Origin: Oscillatoria nigro-viridis PCC 7112
GTDB taxonomy: Bacteria > Cyanobacteriota > Cyanobacteriia > Cyanobacteriales > Microcoleaceae
Length of the DNA: 64,000 bases
Direction of reading: 5' to 3'
Assembly (NCBI RefSeq): GCF_000317475.1
Contig: NC_019729.1
Location: 3,424,501-3,488,500 of the forward strand
Position numbers and translations under genes: made by a program. Below, in pieces: positions 26,011-33,972 of this stretch. Under the pieces are notes generated by a model. The model did no database searches and was not told where the DNA came from. It saw nothing but the letters and a program-made list of their open reading frames with translations. The number at the start of each line of letters is the position of its first letter. Position 1 is the stretch's first letter.

Positions 26011-28306
26011 CCACAACGGCTGACGAGCGGCGGCGGCGGCGGCGGTTGATAGCAGGCTCCTCGGGTTCGCTGGGTTCACTGGGTTGGCTGGGTTCGATCG
26101 GCTCATAGGATTCGATCGGCTCATAGGATTCGATCGGTTCATTAGATTCGATCGGTTCATTAGATTCGATCGGTTCATTAGATTCGCCCATCACATCGCT
26201 GGGTTCCTCCATCGGATCAAAATCATCAGTTTCGTCGATCGAACTCTCGCCGTAAATTTGGGCCTCATCATCCTCATCAGAAAAAACAGGCTCAACTGCC
26301 GACCTTTCTGGATAATAATCCGGTTCCTCAGCATTCTGTGCAGACGGCGCCGGTTCAAATTCAAATTCGAGCTGCTCGAAAGGCGGCTTGTTCGGGGCCG
26401 CTCCGGGGAGAGTGACTGAAACGATCGCATTCTTAGGATTTTTCACGCTGCGATCGGTAAGCACCAAAGGAGAAATGCCCATCAGAGCATAAACATCCTG
26501 CTCCTCCGCCGTCATTTCCACCGAAATCACCTCTGGAGGCTCCACCATCGGCTTCATCAATTCAGACTTAGCCGGACGCACGCGATCGAAATCCTCGCGC
26601 CTGCCAACAGTCGCCATATTCACCAGCCCGAAGCCCTCCGAAGCCGCCCGGATGCCGGGGGGTGCCAGATACTCAGAGCGCGTATCCGCGACGGGCGCGC
26701 TCGAAGTATTCGGCAGCCGCAACTTGCTGCGTACCGGCTCCTCCTCCGCCGGGAGAGCAAAAGGCTCTTCGCCAATCCGGCGGCGGCGGCGGCGTCTAGT
26801 TCCGTTCCCCAAATCCTGATAGCTGGGATGGTTGAGCAAGTCCAAAGGCAAGGCGTTGCTGCCGGTCTCAAAATCCAAACTTTCGCTTTGAGGTTCCCAA
26901 GCAGCCCGAGCAGGTTCGGGGGGGCGTTCTTCCCGCACTGGTGCAGGAGTTGCAGCCGCCACAGGCGTCAAGCTGCGGCGTTCCAATCCTTCGGGCAAAT
27001 TCAACAAAACGCGGTTCGACGTAGCAACAGTGCGATCGCCCGATTCCCGCACCGCTGCGGCGAAATCTTCTTCCCCGGGCAAGTGCACCAGATGACCCAA
27101 CCCGCTGCAAGTAGGGCAAGTGTGACCGAACAACTCATAAATATTTTGACCTTGGCGCTTGCGGGTCAGTTCTACCAGTCCCAATTCCGACAGTTGAGCG
27201 ATTTGCGGCCGAGCTTTGTCAGCTTTGAGAGCTTTATTGAAATGTTCCAGCACCTGCAACTGATCGCGGCGGGATTCCATGTCAATAAAGTCAACAATAA
27301 TCACCCCGGCAATATTGCGTAACCGCAGTTGTCTGGCAATTTCCGTTGCTGCTTCGCAATTTGTCCAGAGTACAGTTTCCCGAGCCGTCGCCGATCGAGT
27401 AAACGAGCCAGAGTTGACATCGATCACCGTCAGCGCCTCAGTCGGCTCGATAATCACATAACCGCCCGAAGGCAAATCAACCCTTGGTCTGAGGGCTTCT
27501 CTAATCGCAGCGTTAACCCGGAAAAATTCTAAAATCGAGGCGCGCTCTCGGTGGTGGTCGATCAAAACTCCCGCAGGAAGTTTACCGCCGTTCCAGCTCA
27601 TCAACTGCTGCTTCACCCGCTTAATTCCATTTTGCGAGTCCACCACAATCCGATTCACGTCACCGCTGAACATATCTCGCAGCACCCGCTGGATAAAATC
27701 GTCATCCCGGTTGAGCAGTGCCGGCGCCCGCGAAGTACCGCCTTCAAGTTGAACGGCTTCCCACTGTTTTTGGAGGACTTCCAAATCTTCCATGATCGCT
27801 TCTTCAGTCATCCCTTCAGCTTCAGTGCGTACCAGCAGCCCCATCCCGGCCGGTTTCACCAAAATAGCCAGGGCTCTGAGGCGGTTGCGCTCGGCTTCCG
27901 ACTTGATCCGCCGCGAGAGATTGACTCCCCTGCCGTAGGGCATCAGTACCAAATAGCGGCCCGGCAGGGTAATGTTGCCTGTCAGCCGGGGGCCTTTGCT
28001 GCCCGTCGGTTCTTTCATTACCTGTACCACCACTTTCTGCTGGGGGGTCAGGAGTTCTGTAATTGCTCCTGCCGAGCGTTTAAGGCGCAGCGGGCCGAGG
28101 TCTGTGACGTGCATAAACCCGTTACGTTCTGGATCGCCAATATTGACGAATGCCGCATCTATCCCAGGGAGTACATTTTCAACAATTCCCAAGTAAATGT
28201 CACTGACTTGGTGGCTGCCTGTGGCTACCACAAGTTCTTGGATTTGATCTTCTGAAAAGACGGCAGCAATGCGATGCTGCTCTGCTATAACTATCTGCTT
28301 TGTCAT
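26003..28306 (-). CDS. rne: Ribonuclease E/G
   Basis: A 767-residue endoribonuclease of cyanobacterial RNase E type. It has an N-terminal RNase H-like/S1 region (about residues 1-120), 5'-sensor and DNase I-like catalytic domain (to about 400; VIDVNSGSFT with metal-binding Asp) and the Zn-link CPTC. The C-terminal half is a low-complexity tail with two Arg clusters, an acidic region, and tandem ESNEPI/ESYEPI repeats. It ends with RRRRRRSSA plus four residues. In Anabaena this nonapeptide is known to recruit polynucleotide phosphorylase, so a degradosome-like complex is expected. The ATG has GAGGAAA upstream. rnhB overlaps its end, and the radical-SAM gene lies 1.3 kb upstream on the same strand. 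Confidence 0.96.
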   Translation of the reverse strand: MTKQIVIAEQHRIAAVFSEDQIQELVVATGSHQVSDIYLGIVENVLPGIDAAFVNIGDPERNGFMHVTDLGPLRLKRSAGAITELLTPQQKVVVQVMKEPTGSKGPRLTGNITLPGRYLVLMPYGRGVNLSRRIKSEAERNRLRALAILVKPAGMGLLVRTEAEGMTEEAIMEDLEVLQKQWEAVQLEGGTSRAPALLNRDDDFIQRVLRDMFSGDVNRIVVDSQNGIKRVKQQLMSWNGGKLPAGVLIDHHRERASILEFFRVNAAIREALRPRVDLPSGGYVIIEPTEALTVIDVNSGSFTRSATARETVLWTNCEAATEIARQLRLRNIAGVIIVDFIDMESRRDQLQVLEHFNKALKADKARPQIAQLSELGLVELTRKRQGQNIYELFGHTCPTCSGLGHLVHLPGEEDFAAAVRESGDRTVATSNRVLLNLPEGLERRSLTPVAAATPAPVREERPPEPARAAWEPQSESLDFETGSNALPLDLLNHPSYQDLGNGTRRRRRRRIGEEPFALPAEEEPVRSKLRLPNTSSAPVADTRSEYLAPPGIRAASEGFGLVNMATVGRREDFDRVRPAKSELMKPMVEPPEVISVEMTAEEQDVYALMGISPLVLTDRSVKNPKNAIVSVTLPGAAPNKPPFEQLEFEFEPAPSAQNAEEPDYYPERSAVEPVFSDEDDEAQIYGESSIDETDDFDPMEEPSDVMGESNEPIESNEPIESNEPIESYEPIESYEPIEPSQPSEPSEPEEPAINRRRRRRSSAVVDE

Positions 28307-28872
28307 TCAATTTCCTCAAAAAACTGGCAGCAAGTTAGAGACACTTACGCACTCATAGTGCCTCTGACTTAGACTGTAATTAGTAGTAGCTTGAAGAGTT
28401 ATTAGCTGTGAGTTGGTGCAGGCTGGAAGGAAAGTTAACTGTTGACCGTTCACTGTTAACTGTTGACTGTTCACTGTTAACTGTTACAGATAAAGTAGTT
28501 AAACCCGCCCGTACAGAGTTATGAGTTATGCTCAGCAGATAAATCTGAGAGATAGAAATAAGGAGGCTTTTATCGAGTTAGCAATATTGAGATTTGAGTT
28601 GAGAATTGCGAAATCAATACTCAAAATTCAACACTTACAACTCTTCCTTTGAACGAGCGCGAATAAATTCATCGACACCGTACCAATTTCTTAACACACA
28701 ACTTAACACTACGAACTGATAACTCCGCTTGCGTGGTGGTTGAGGGCTGGTTTTGAGCGAAAGTAGGTAGGAGTGAAAGCGCCTAGACTTTTGTTGAATT
28801 CTTGCGCGATCGCACTCAACATACCCCAGCTTGGCATTCGACTGCAACCTCCGCCCCTGCCAACCCTAAAAC

Positions 28873-29302
28873 CTCGTCAGTCGATTTGAGATTTTAGATT
28901 TGAGATTTTAGATTTACTCCACAGATGAATCTGAGAGCTGGAACTTTAATCTAAAATCTAAAATTTTGGTTCTCCACGAATTAAGTCGGGGGCTTATCTC
29001 CGTTTTTTGACTGGTCAGTCGATTTGAGATTTTAGGTTTTAGATTTGAGATTTTAGATTTACTCCACAGATGAATCTGGGAGATTGAACTAAAGTCTAAA
29101 ATCTAAAATTTTTGGCTCTTCACGACTTAAGTCGGGGGCTTATCTCTGTTTTTTGACTGATCGGTCGATTTGAGATTTTAGGTTTTAGATTTGAGATTTA
29201 CTCCACAGATAAATCTGGGAGCTGGAACTTTAATCTAAAATCTCAAATTTTTGGTTCTCCACGACTTAAGTCGGGGGCTTATCTCCGTTTTTTGACCCGT
29301 CA
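28873..29302. repeat. Three tandem copies of a ~140-nt unit
   Basis: Each unit reads in order GTCGATTTGAGATTTTAG, ACTCCACAGATGAATCTG, TCTAAAATCTAAAATT, CTCCACGACTTAAGTCGGGG and TCTCCGTTTTTTGAC. Copies begin near 28878, 29018 and 29161. The TTAAGTCGGGGGCTTATCTCC part may form part of a structured RNA. A solo copy is at 17590-17700. Confidence 0.85.
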
Positions 29303-29576
29303 AAAACATCTATTGTTGAATACCCGCTCTGCGGTTTGAACCGTGAGATTATTGAATAAGCCGACCACCGACAACCAGTCGATCAATCGAAATTAATCGC
29401 TAAATGTGGTTCAGACCCCGCTCCAGCGGGTTTGGCGGTAGATTTAGCCCGTGAATGTACAACAAAAAGGCTTGAAGTCTTGAACAGAAGCAATTTGCAC
29501 CCAGCCCGCGTTGCTGGTTGACTCTTAGCGGCGAGCGACTAAAGCGCTCGAGCCGCGGCGGCTTCCATAACAAGCG

Positions 29577-29582
29577 ATTATA
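29577..29582 (-). promoter_or_regulatory. Possible -10 box (TATAAT) for a long rne transcript
   Basis: A perfect TATAAT on the minus strand, with no good TTGACA upstream. Just downstream lies a GC-rich hairpin (GCGGCTCGAGCG with CGCTCGCCGC, around 29528-29556). If used, it would give rne a leader of about 1.26 kb. This is an inference only. Confidence 0.3.
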
Positions 29583-29645
29583 GCGTGAAACGACACATCC
29601 CGATCGAGAGTCGAAGGTGAAATATTCCACCACGCCTTCCCTATC

Positions 29646-32405
29646 TTAACCATAACCCAGGATTAGCTGACTGCGCTCAACCTGCAGAAGCTGAATTTCC
29701 TGCTGGCTGACTTGTTCGAGCATGAACACAATATGTTCTGGCTTTAGCAAGTTGCCGTCGCTGCGACAACTGCCGGTAAAGCGCAAGACGGCTCTACCTT
29801 CGGATGTAGCACTCCTAGCAGAGGTGCTGCTGTCTGGTTTCTGCTCTACAAGTTCTAGTTTGTGCAGTCGATCGCGCAAATTGACATTCTGCGTCTTTCC
29901 CGACTTAGTAGTATGCACCCGCCAAAAAGCCTCGGTTTCGACGATCTTCTTGACCCAAGCTTCCCAGTTGGCATCAGGAGCCACGGAGACAGGAGCAGCA
30001 TTTTCCCGGTCTAATTCGCCATTTTCTGTCAACGAGCCCGCTACAGCGACAGCAATCACGTACTCCGCTGCTTCCAACAACTGGTTAGCAGAAGGAGCTT
30101 TGAGATCGATCGACTCAACCTTGTAAATCGGAATATTTTCCGGCAGCTTAGCGACCAACTTTTCCCGAAAACTTTCAACATCGATCGGCTCAGTTAGCTC
30201 AAAGTCGGCAATTTCCCCAGTGCTGGCAACGCCCAGAGGCAGAGCATTTGCCAGAGAAATCCGAGGGTTCGGGTGAAACCCGCCGGTAAACGAAATCGGC
30301 AAATCGGCTCTGCGGACTACTCGATCGAACAATCGGATCAAATCCAAATGACCAACCAAAGCCATATCGCCCACCTTCCCGAACCAAACCCGCAAACGCT
30401 GTTTCCGCTCCGTATTCGGGACAAACTGCCCAGCAAACTCAGGAATTGGCAGCGCATCCACAACCACATTGTGTCCGAAATCGGTACCGCAAACCCCGCA
30501 GCGCGAACACCCTTCAAAAGAACAGTCTGGAACCGTCGCTGCTTCTAAAGCCTTTTGCAAGTCAATTTTCAGCCAGTTTTTGTCGATCCCCGTGTCTAAA
30601 TGATCCCAAGGCAAAGGTTGATCCAGTAGGGGCGGTGCCGCCGTGCCCGCCCCCGCCGTGCCCCCCCCCGGCGTTAAATTCATCCGTGTATCCGTGTCCG
30701 CATCCGTGTCGTGATCCTCTTCCTTCTCAAAAAGATTCCACTCGCCGCTTTCGACTTGGCGGTATTTCCAGGTAAGGCCCGATTCATCGATCGCCTGAGT
30801 CCAAGCTTTGTAAGCCCGATCCAAGCTTTCCCACCACGCATCCATACCCGCGCCAAGTTCCCAAGCGCGGCGGACTACAGCAGCCAAACGCCGATCGCCC
30901 CGTCCGACAAAATCCTCCATTGCCGAAATCCGCACATCAGTGTAATTCACCTTGACGCCCCGCATCCCCCGAAACTCTTCCTTCAGGAGTTTTTGCTTGC
31001 GGGAAAACTCAGCAGTAGAAACCGAGTGCCACTGAAAAGGAGTGTGAGGCTTAGGCGTAAAATTAGAAATTGTCAAGTTAAAAGTCAGTCCCCGCCTGCC
31101 ATCCACCCTGCATTCCCGGTGCAGCCAGCGGACTGTTTCGGCGATGCCGAGAACATCGAAATCGGTTTCTCCGGGCAAACCGATCATAAAATACAGCTTG
31201 ATTTTATCCCAGCCGCGATCGACCGCAGTTTTGACACCCCGAAGCAATTCTTCGTTGGTCAAACCTTTGTTAACGATGTCCCGCATCCGCTGAGTACCAG
31301 CTTCCGGGGCAAAAGTCAAACCCCCTTGTCGCGTACCGCCGAGAATGTCGGCAATATTATCGTCAAATCTGTCAACCCGCTGGCTGGGTAGAGACAGAGA
31401 AATATTTTTATCTTTCAGGCGATTTTTGATTTCCATCCCGACTGCTGGGAGTGCCAGATAGTCGGAACAACTGAGGGAAAGCAGGGAAAACTCGCTGTGC
31501 CCGGTGGCTTGCATCCCCTGTTCGATCGCCTCTACGACTTGCTGCGGTTCGACATCGCGCGCGGGGCGAGTCAGCATTCCCGGCTGACAGAAGCGACAGC
31601 CGCGGGTGCATCCCCGGCGGATTTCTACTGTCAGTCTGTCGTGTACTGTCTGGACGTAGGGAACCAGCCCGATCGAATAAGCTGGTATCGGAGTTGCCAC
31701 GCGGCGCAGAATTCGTTCTGGAACTTGCGGGCGGTTGGGACGAACAGAACCGTCGGCCGCCATATCGTAGAATTGAGGGACGTAGACGCCTGGAATTTGC
31801 GCTAAATCCAGCAGCAATGCTTCTCGGCTCAAATTATTAGTTTTGCCTTCTGCCAAAATCAAGCCAATTTCTGGCAGCAACTCTTCTCCATCTCCCAAAG
31901 CGATGAAGTCAAAAAAGTCCGCGTAGGGTTCGGGGTTGGAAGTTGCCGTTTGCCCGCCAGCAAAAATCAGCGGCATTTGACCGTTTTGGCGATTTGTCGC
32001 TCTTTCTTGCCAAGTTAGGGGAATGCCGGCCAAATCCAGCATTTCCAGAATGTTTGTAGCTCCGAGTTCGTAGCTGAGGCTGAAGCCCAGAATATCAAAT
32101 TCTGTGAGCGATCGCCTTGATTCTACGGCAAACAGGGGAGTTTTGGTCGATTGCAGTTTTGCTGCCAAGTCTGGTGCGGGCAAATAAGCCCGATCGCACA
32201 ACTGTCTCGGCAAAGCATTCAAAATGTTGTAAAGGATGATGTGCCCCAGATTGGAAGCACCAACTTCATAGACTTCTGGGTAAGTAAGAACCCAGCGCAC
32301 AGACGCCCCGTCCCAAGGCTTGTGCGTAGCCCCCAATTCGTTTCCCAGATAACGAGCAGGCTGATTAATCTCTGCTGTAAGTAATTCTTCGATTTTTACT
32401 GCCAC
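29646..32405 (-). CDS. B12-binding-like radical SAM protein with C-terminal DUF2344 (TIGR03960/TIGR03936 type)
   Basis: A 919-residue protein. The N-terminal 230 residues resemble a B12-binding-like domain. The radical SAM core follows, with its [4Fe-4S] motif in RRGCTRGCRFCQPGM and conserved GGLTFAPEAGTQRMR and KLYFMIGLPGE segments. The last 250 residues (RVWFGKVGDMALVGHLD, FHPNPRISLANALPLG) are the DUF2344 domain. A Cys cluster (CSFEGCSRCGVCG) joins the two. This pair of domains commonly sits beside rne/rng, as here, and the substrate is not established. Residues about 563-592 are a Gly/Thr/Asp-rich segment encoded by repeat-like GC-rich DNA (30620-30715). The start is GTG. Confidence 0.93.
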   Translation of the reverse strand: MAVKIEELLTAEINQPARYLGNELGATHKPWDGASVRWVLTYPEVYEVGASNLGHIILYNILNALPRQLCDRAYLPAPDLAAKLQSTKTPLFAVESRRSLTEFDILGFSLSYELGATNILEMLDLAGIPLTWQERATNRQNGQMPLIFAGGQTATSNPEPYADFFDFIALGDGEELLPEIGLILAEGKTNNLSREALLLDLAQIPGVYVPQFYDMAADGSVRPNRPQVPERILRRVATPIPAYSIGLVPYVQTVHDRLTVEIRRGCTRGCRFCQPGMLTRPARDVEPQQVVEAIEQGMQATGHSEFSLLSLSCSDYLALPAVGMEIKNRLKDKNISLSLPSQRVDRFDDNIADILGGTRQGGLTFAPEAGTQRMRDIVNKGLTNEELLRGVKTAVDRGWDKIKLYFMIGLPGETDFDVLGIAETVRWLHRECRVDGRRGLTFNLTISNFTPKPHTPFQWHSVSTAEFSRKQKLLKEEFRGMRGVKVNYTDVRISAMEDFVGRGDRRLAAVVRRAWELGAGMDAWWESLDRAYKAWTQAIDESGLTWKYRQVESGEWNLFEKEEDHDTDADTDTRMNLTPGGGTAGAGTAAPPLLDQPLPWDHLDTGIDKNWLKIDLQKALEAATVPDCSFEGCSRCGVCGTDFGHNVVVDALPIPEFAGQFVPNTERKQRLRVWFGKVGDMALVGHLDLIRLFDRVVRRADLPISFTGGFHPNPRISLANALPLGVASTGEIADFELTEPIDVESFREKLVAKLPENIPIYKVESIDLKAPSANQLLEAAEYVIAVAVAGSLTENGELDRENAAPVSVAPDANWEAWVKKIVETEAFWRVHTTKSGKTQNVNLRDRLHKLELVEQKPDSSTSARSATSEGRAVLRFTGSCRSDGNLLKPEHIVFMLEQVSQQEIQLLQVERSQLILGYG

Positions 32406-32548
32406 GGCTCGACTCGCTAAATATTTGCGACTCTTAAGCAGCCTACCTTAAAATCTGCCAACACGCCAACGACTGTCGTCTGTCTTTTCGGGCATTTAAC
32501 CGAATTTGCTGTGTTTTGTTGCGTGTTCTCGTCGATGAGGAGGCTCTA

Positions 32549-32899
32549 TCAGTGTTGTTTTACGCAGGAGTTTTCGGCATCAAAGCTATCGACATTTTCA
32601 AATATCTCAAAAACTCGATCGAGTTGGCTGAGTTCCAGAATCATCTTAATTCCGGGGGATACCGAGCAAAGACTAAACCTGCACCCCATTTTTTTCGCCT
32701 GCTTCAGCCCCGAAACCAATGCCATCAAACCGGCACTGTCAATAAATTTTACTGCACCCAAATCTACGAGTACCGCTACAACCCCAGGGGCTGCAATTGC
32801 TGTCGCTAGTTGCCGTCCGACTTCTGGGCAGGTGGCTGCATTCAGGTAGTCTAGGGGTCGAATCACCGTAATTGGTTTATGGGCAAGAAGTGTCTGCAT
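32549..32899 (-). CDS. STAS-domain anti-sigma factor antagonist
   Basis: A 116-residue STAS protein. The phosphorylation motif is FIDSAGLMALVSGLKQA, with Ser as the expected target of an RsbW-type kinase. It differs clearly from the STAS protein at 12726-13082, so the two probably belong to different switches. The C-terminal 15 residues (VDSFDAENSCVKQH) extend past the domain. The gene stands alone, about 140 nt upstream of the radical-SAM gene on the same strand, with its own ATG. Confidence 0.92.
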   Translation of the reverse strand: MQTLLAHKPITVIRPLDYLNAATCPEVGRQLATAIAAPGVVAVLVDLGAVKFIDSAGLMALVSGLKQAKKMGCRFSLCSVSPGIKMILELSQLDRVFEIFENVDSFDAENSCVKQH

Positions 32900-33284
32900 A
32901 TGTCAAGCCTATGATTGCTACGTATTTTCAACTACTGCGCTGGACGGATGTAAGCATAAACGTACTTGATTACTCTGAATCCTAACTTAAGCTGAGGCAA
33001 ACTGACTAGTTGTTTTCAGTGCTTTTACTGAATCTTTATTTATTGACTCATTTTTATGAAATTTTGCCTAAGATTTGGGCAGAAAACGTAAGCTACTATA
33101 CTATTTTTTATTAATGCCAGCAGGCGCAAGTCTTGGTAACTCTAAAAATTGCGATCGACTTTGCCCTAGCTGTTAGATAAAACTGAACAATGTAATTTAA
33201 ATCACTTTTTAGTTCTGATCTAGATCACCTGTTTGCTCGACAGTTCAGAGGAAAATTAAACTGTACGGAGTTCTCCGACTTACT
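32900..33284. other. Divergent promoter region
   Basis: AT-rich gap between the divergent STAS gene and the small conserved gene. Promoters for both presumably lie here, but I cannot assign boxes with confidence. Confidence 0.4.
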
Positions 33285-33482
33285 ATGCAAGCAACTCATG
33301 CTATTCGTCAACTTGTAGAAAAAGCCCTCTACATTAAGCAGTTGACGCCTGACATTGAAAACGAAATCAACTACGAGCTCACCCGTTTGGGGTACATCTC
33401 GGATATTGATTATGAGGCTTTAGAGTTATTAATGGATGAAATGGATGCCGGCCGGGTGCAATTGGTATCTAGCCGTAGATAG
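33285..33482 (+). CDS. Small conserved cyanobacterial protein of unknown function
   Basis: A 65-residue acidic, helical protein (MQATHAIRQLVEKALYIKQL, then ELTRLGYISDIDYEALELLM) ending in a short basic tail. I recognise the sequence type as widely conserved in filamentous cyanobacteria but know no function. It has no membrane segment and no cysteines. An ATG start and its position after an AT-rich leader support it being real. A strong hairpin lies about 320 nt downstream. Confidence 0.8.
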   Translation: MQATHAIRQLVEKALYIKQLTPDIENEINYELTRLGYISDIDYEALELLMDEMDAGRVQLVSSRR

Positions 33483-33972
33483 TGGGAACCGGGCGGCGAG
33501 TCTACATCCAAGAACAAAAAAATCCTTGCACGGCGGGCAATAGAGGAGTGTTGGAAGCATTTACGCTGGCCGAATCTTTTTCTAATGAAGCATCTCGTTG
33601 CTGAACTTGATATTTGAGGAGATAGTGTTAGGGGCGATCGTTCCTGCACCTGCGATCGAAAGCTAAAAACTTTGACTTAAATTAAATTTATAACTTTTGG
33701 GACTTGACAAATTAGCTTTAAGTCTAATTCATACTAAAAAAGTTTTTCGGCACGATGAGGATTAAGGGCAACTCTTACAAATAAAGCTTAAATTTTAAGT
33801 ATGCAGTTGCGCTTGTACGCTATTTCCTAAGCTAAGAGCGCACAAGCGCAACTGCATATTTTTATTTAATCTGCCAGTTGGGCTTAGTCCTCAGAATTAT
33901 GATTCGATCGCTCGAATGCAAGAAAATTGATGTCTAGTTACGACATCCGTCATCGCCGAGTCAATCTAAAAT
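33483..33972. other. Gap with a strong hairpin
   Basis: No gene seen. Contains the stem-loop at 33800-33858 and a TTAGATT-type heptamer array (33963-33987) reaching into the hybrid kinase stop codon. The CCAGTTGGGCTTAGTCCT segment near 33872 recurs near 63080. Confidence 0.5.
33800..33858 (+). terminator. 22-bp stem-loop followed by T-run
   Basis: The arms 33800-33821 and 33837-33858 pair over 22 bp with one mismatch around a 15-nt loop and are followed by TTTTTATTT. It has the form of a factor-independent terminator or a mobile palindrome. A related, diverged sequence lies near 63035-63085. Confidence 0.6.

Larger units (their letters stand above)
28307..29645. other. Repeat-filled region upstream of rne
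   Basis: 1.34 kb with no supported gene. It contains GTTAACTGTT-type repeats (28440-28490), three tandem copies of a roughly 140-nt unit, and, near the radical-SAM end, a GC-rich hairpin plus a TATAAT box. It probably includes a very long rne leader. Frames at 28635-28847 and 29400-29633 (minus) look like chance. Confidence 0.5.

Noticed and set aside
28635-28847. 70-residue minus-strand frame in the rne leader
   Set aside because: No ribosome-binding site or known motif, and composition resembles the surrounding repeats.
29400-29633. 77-residue minus-strand frame near the proposed rne promoter
   Set aside because: It overlaps a GC-rich hairpin and a TATAAT box and has no recognisable protein features.
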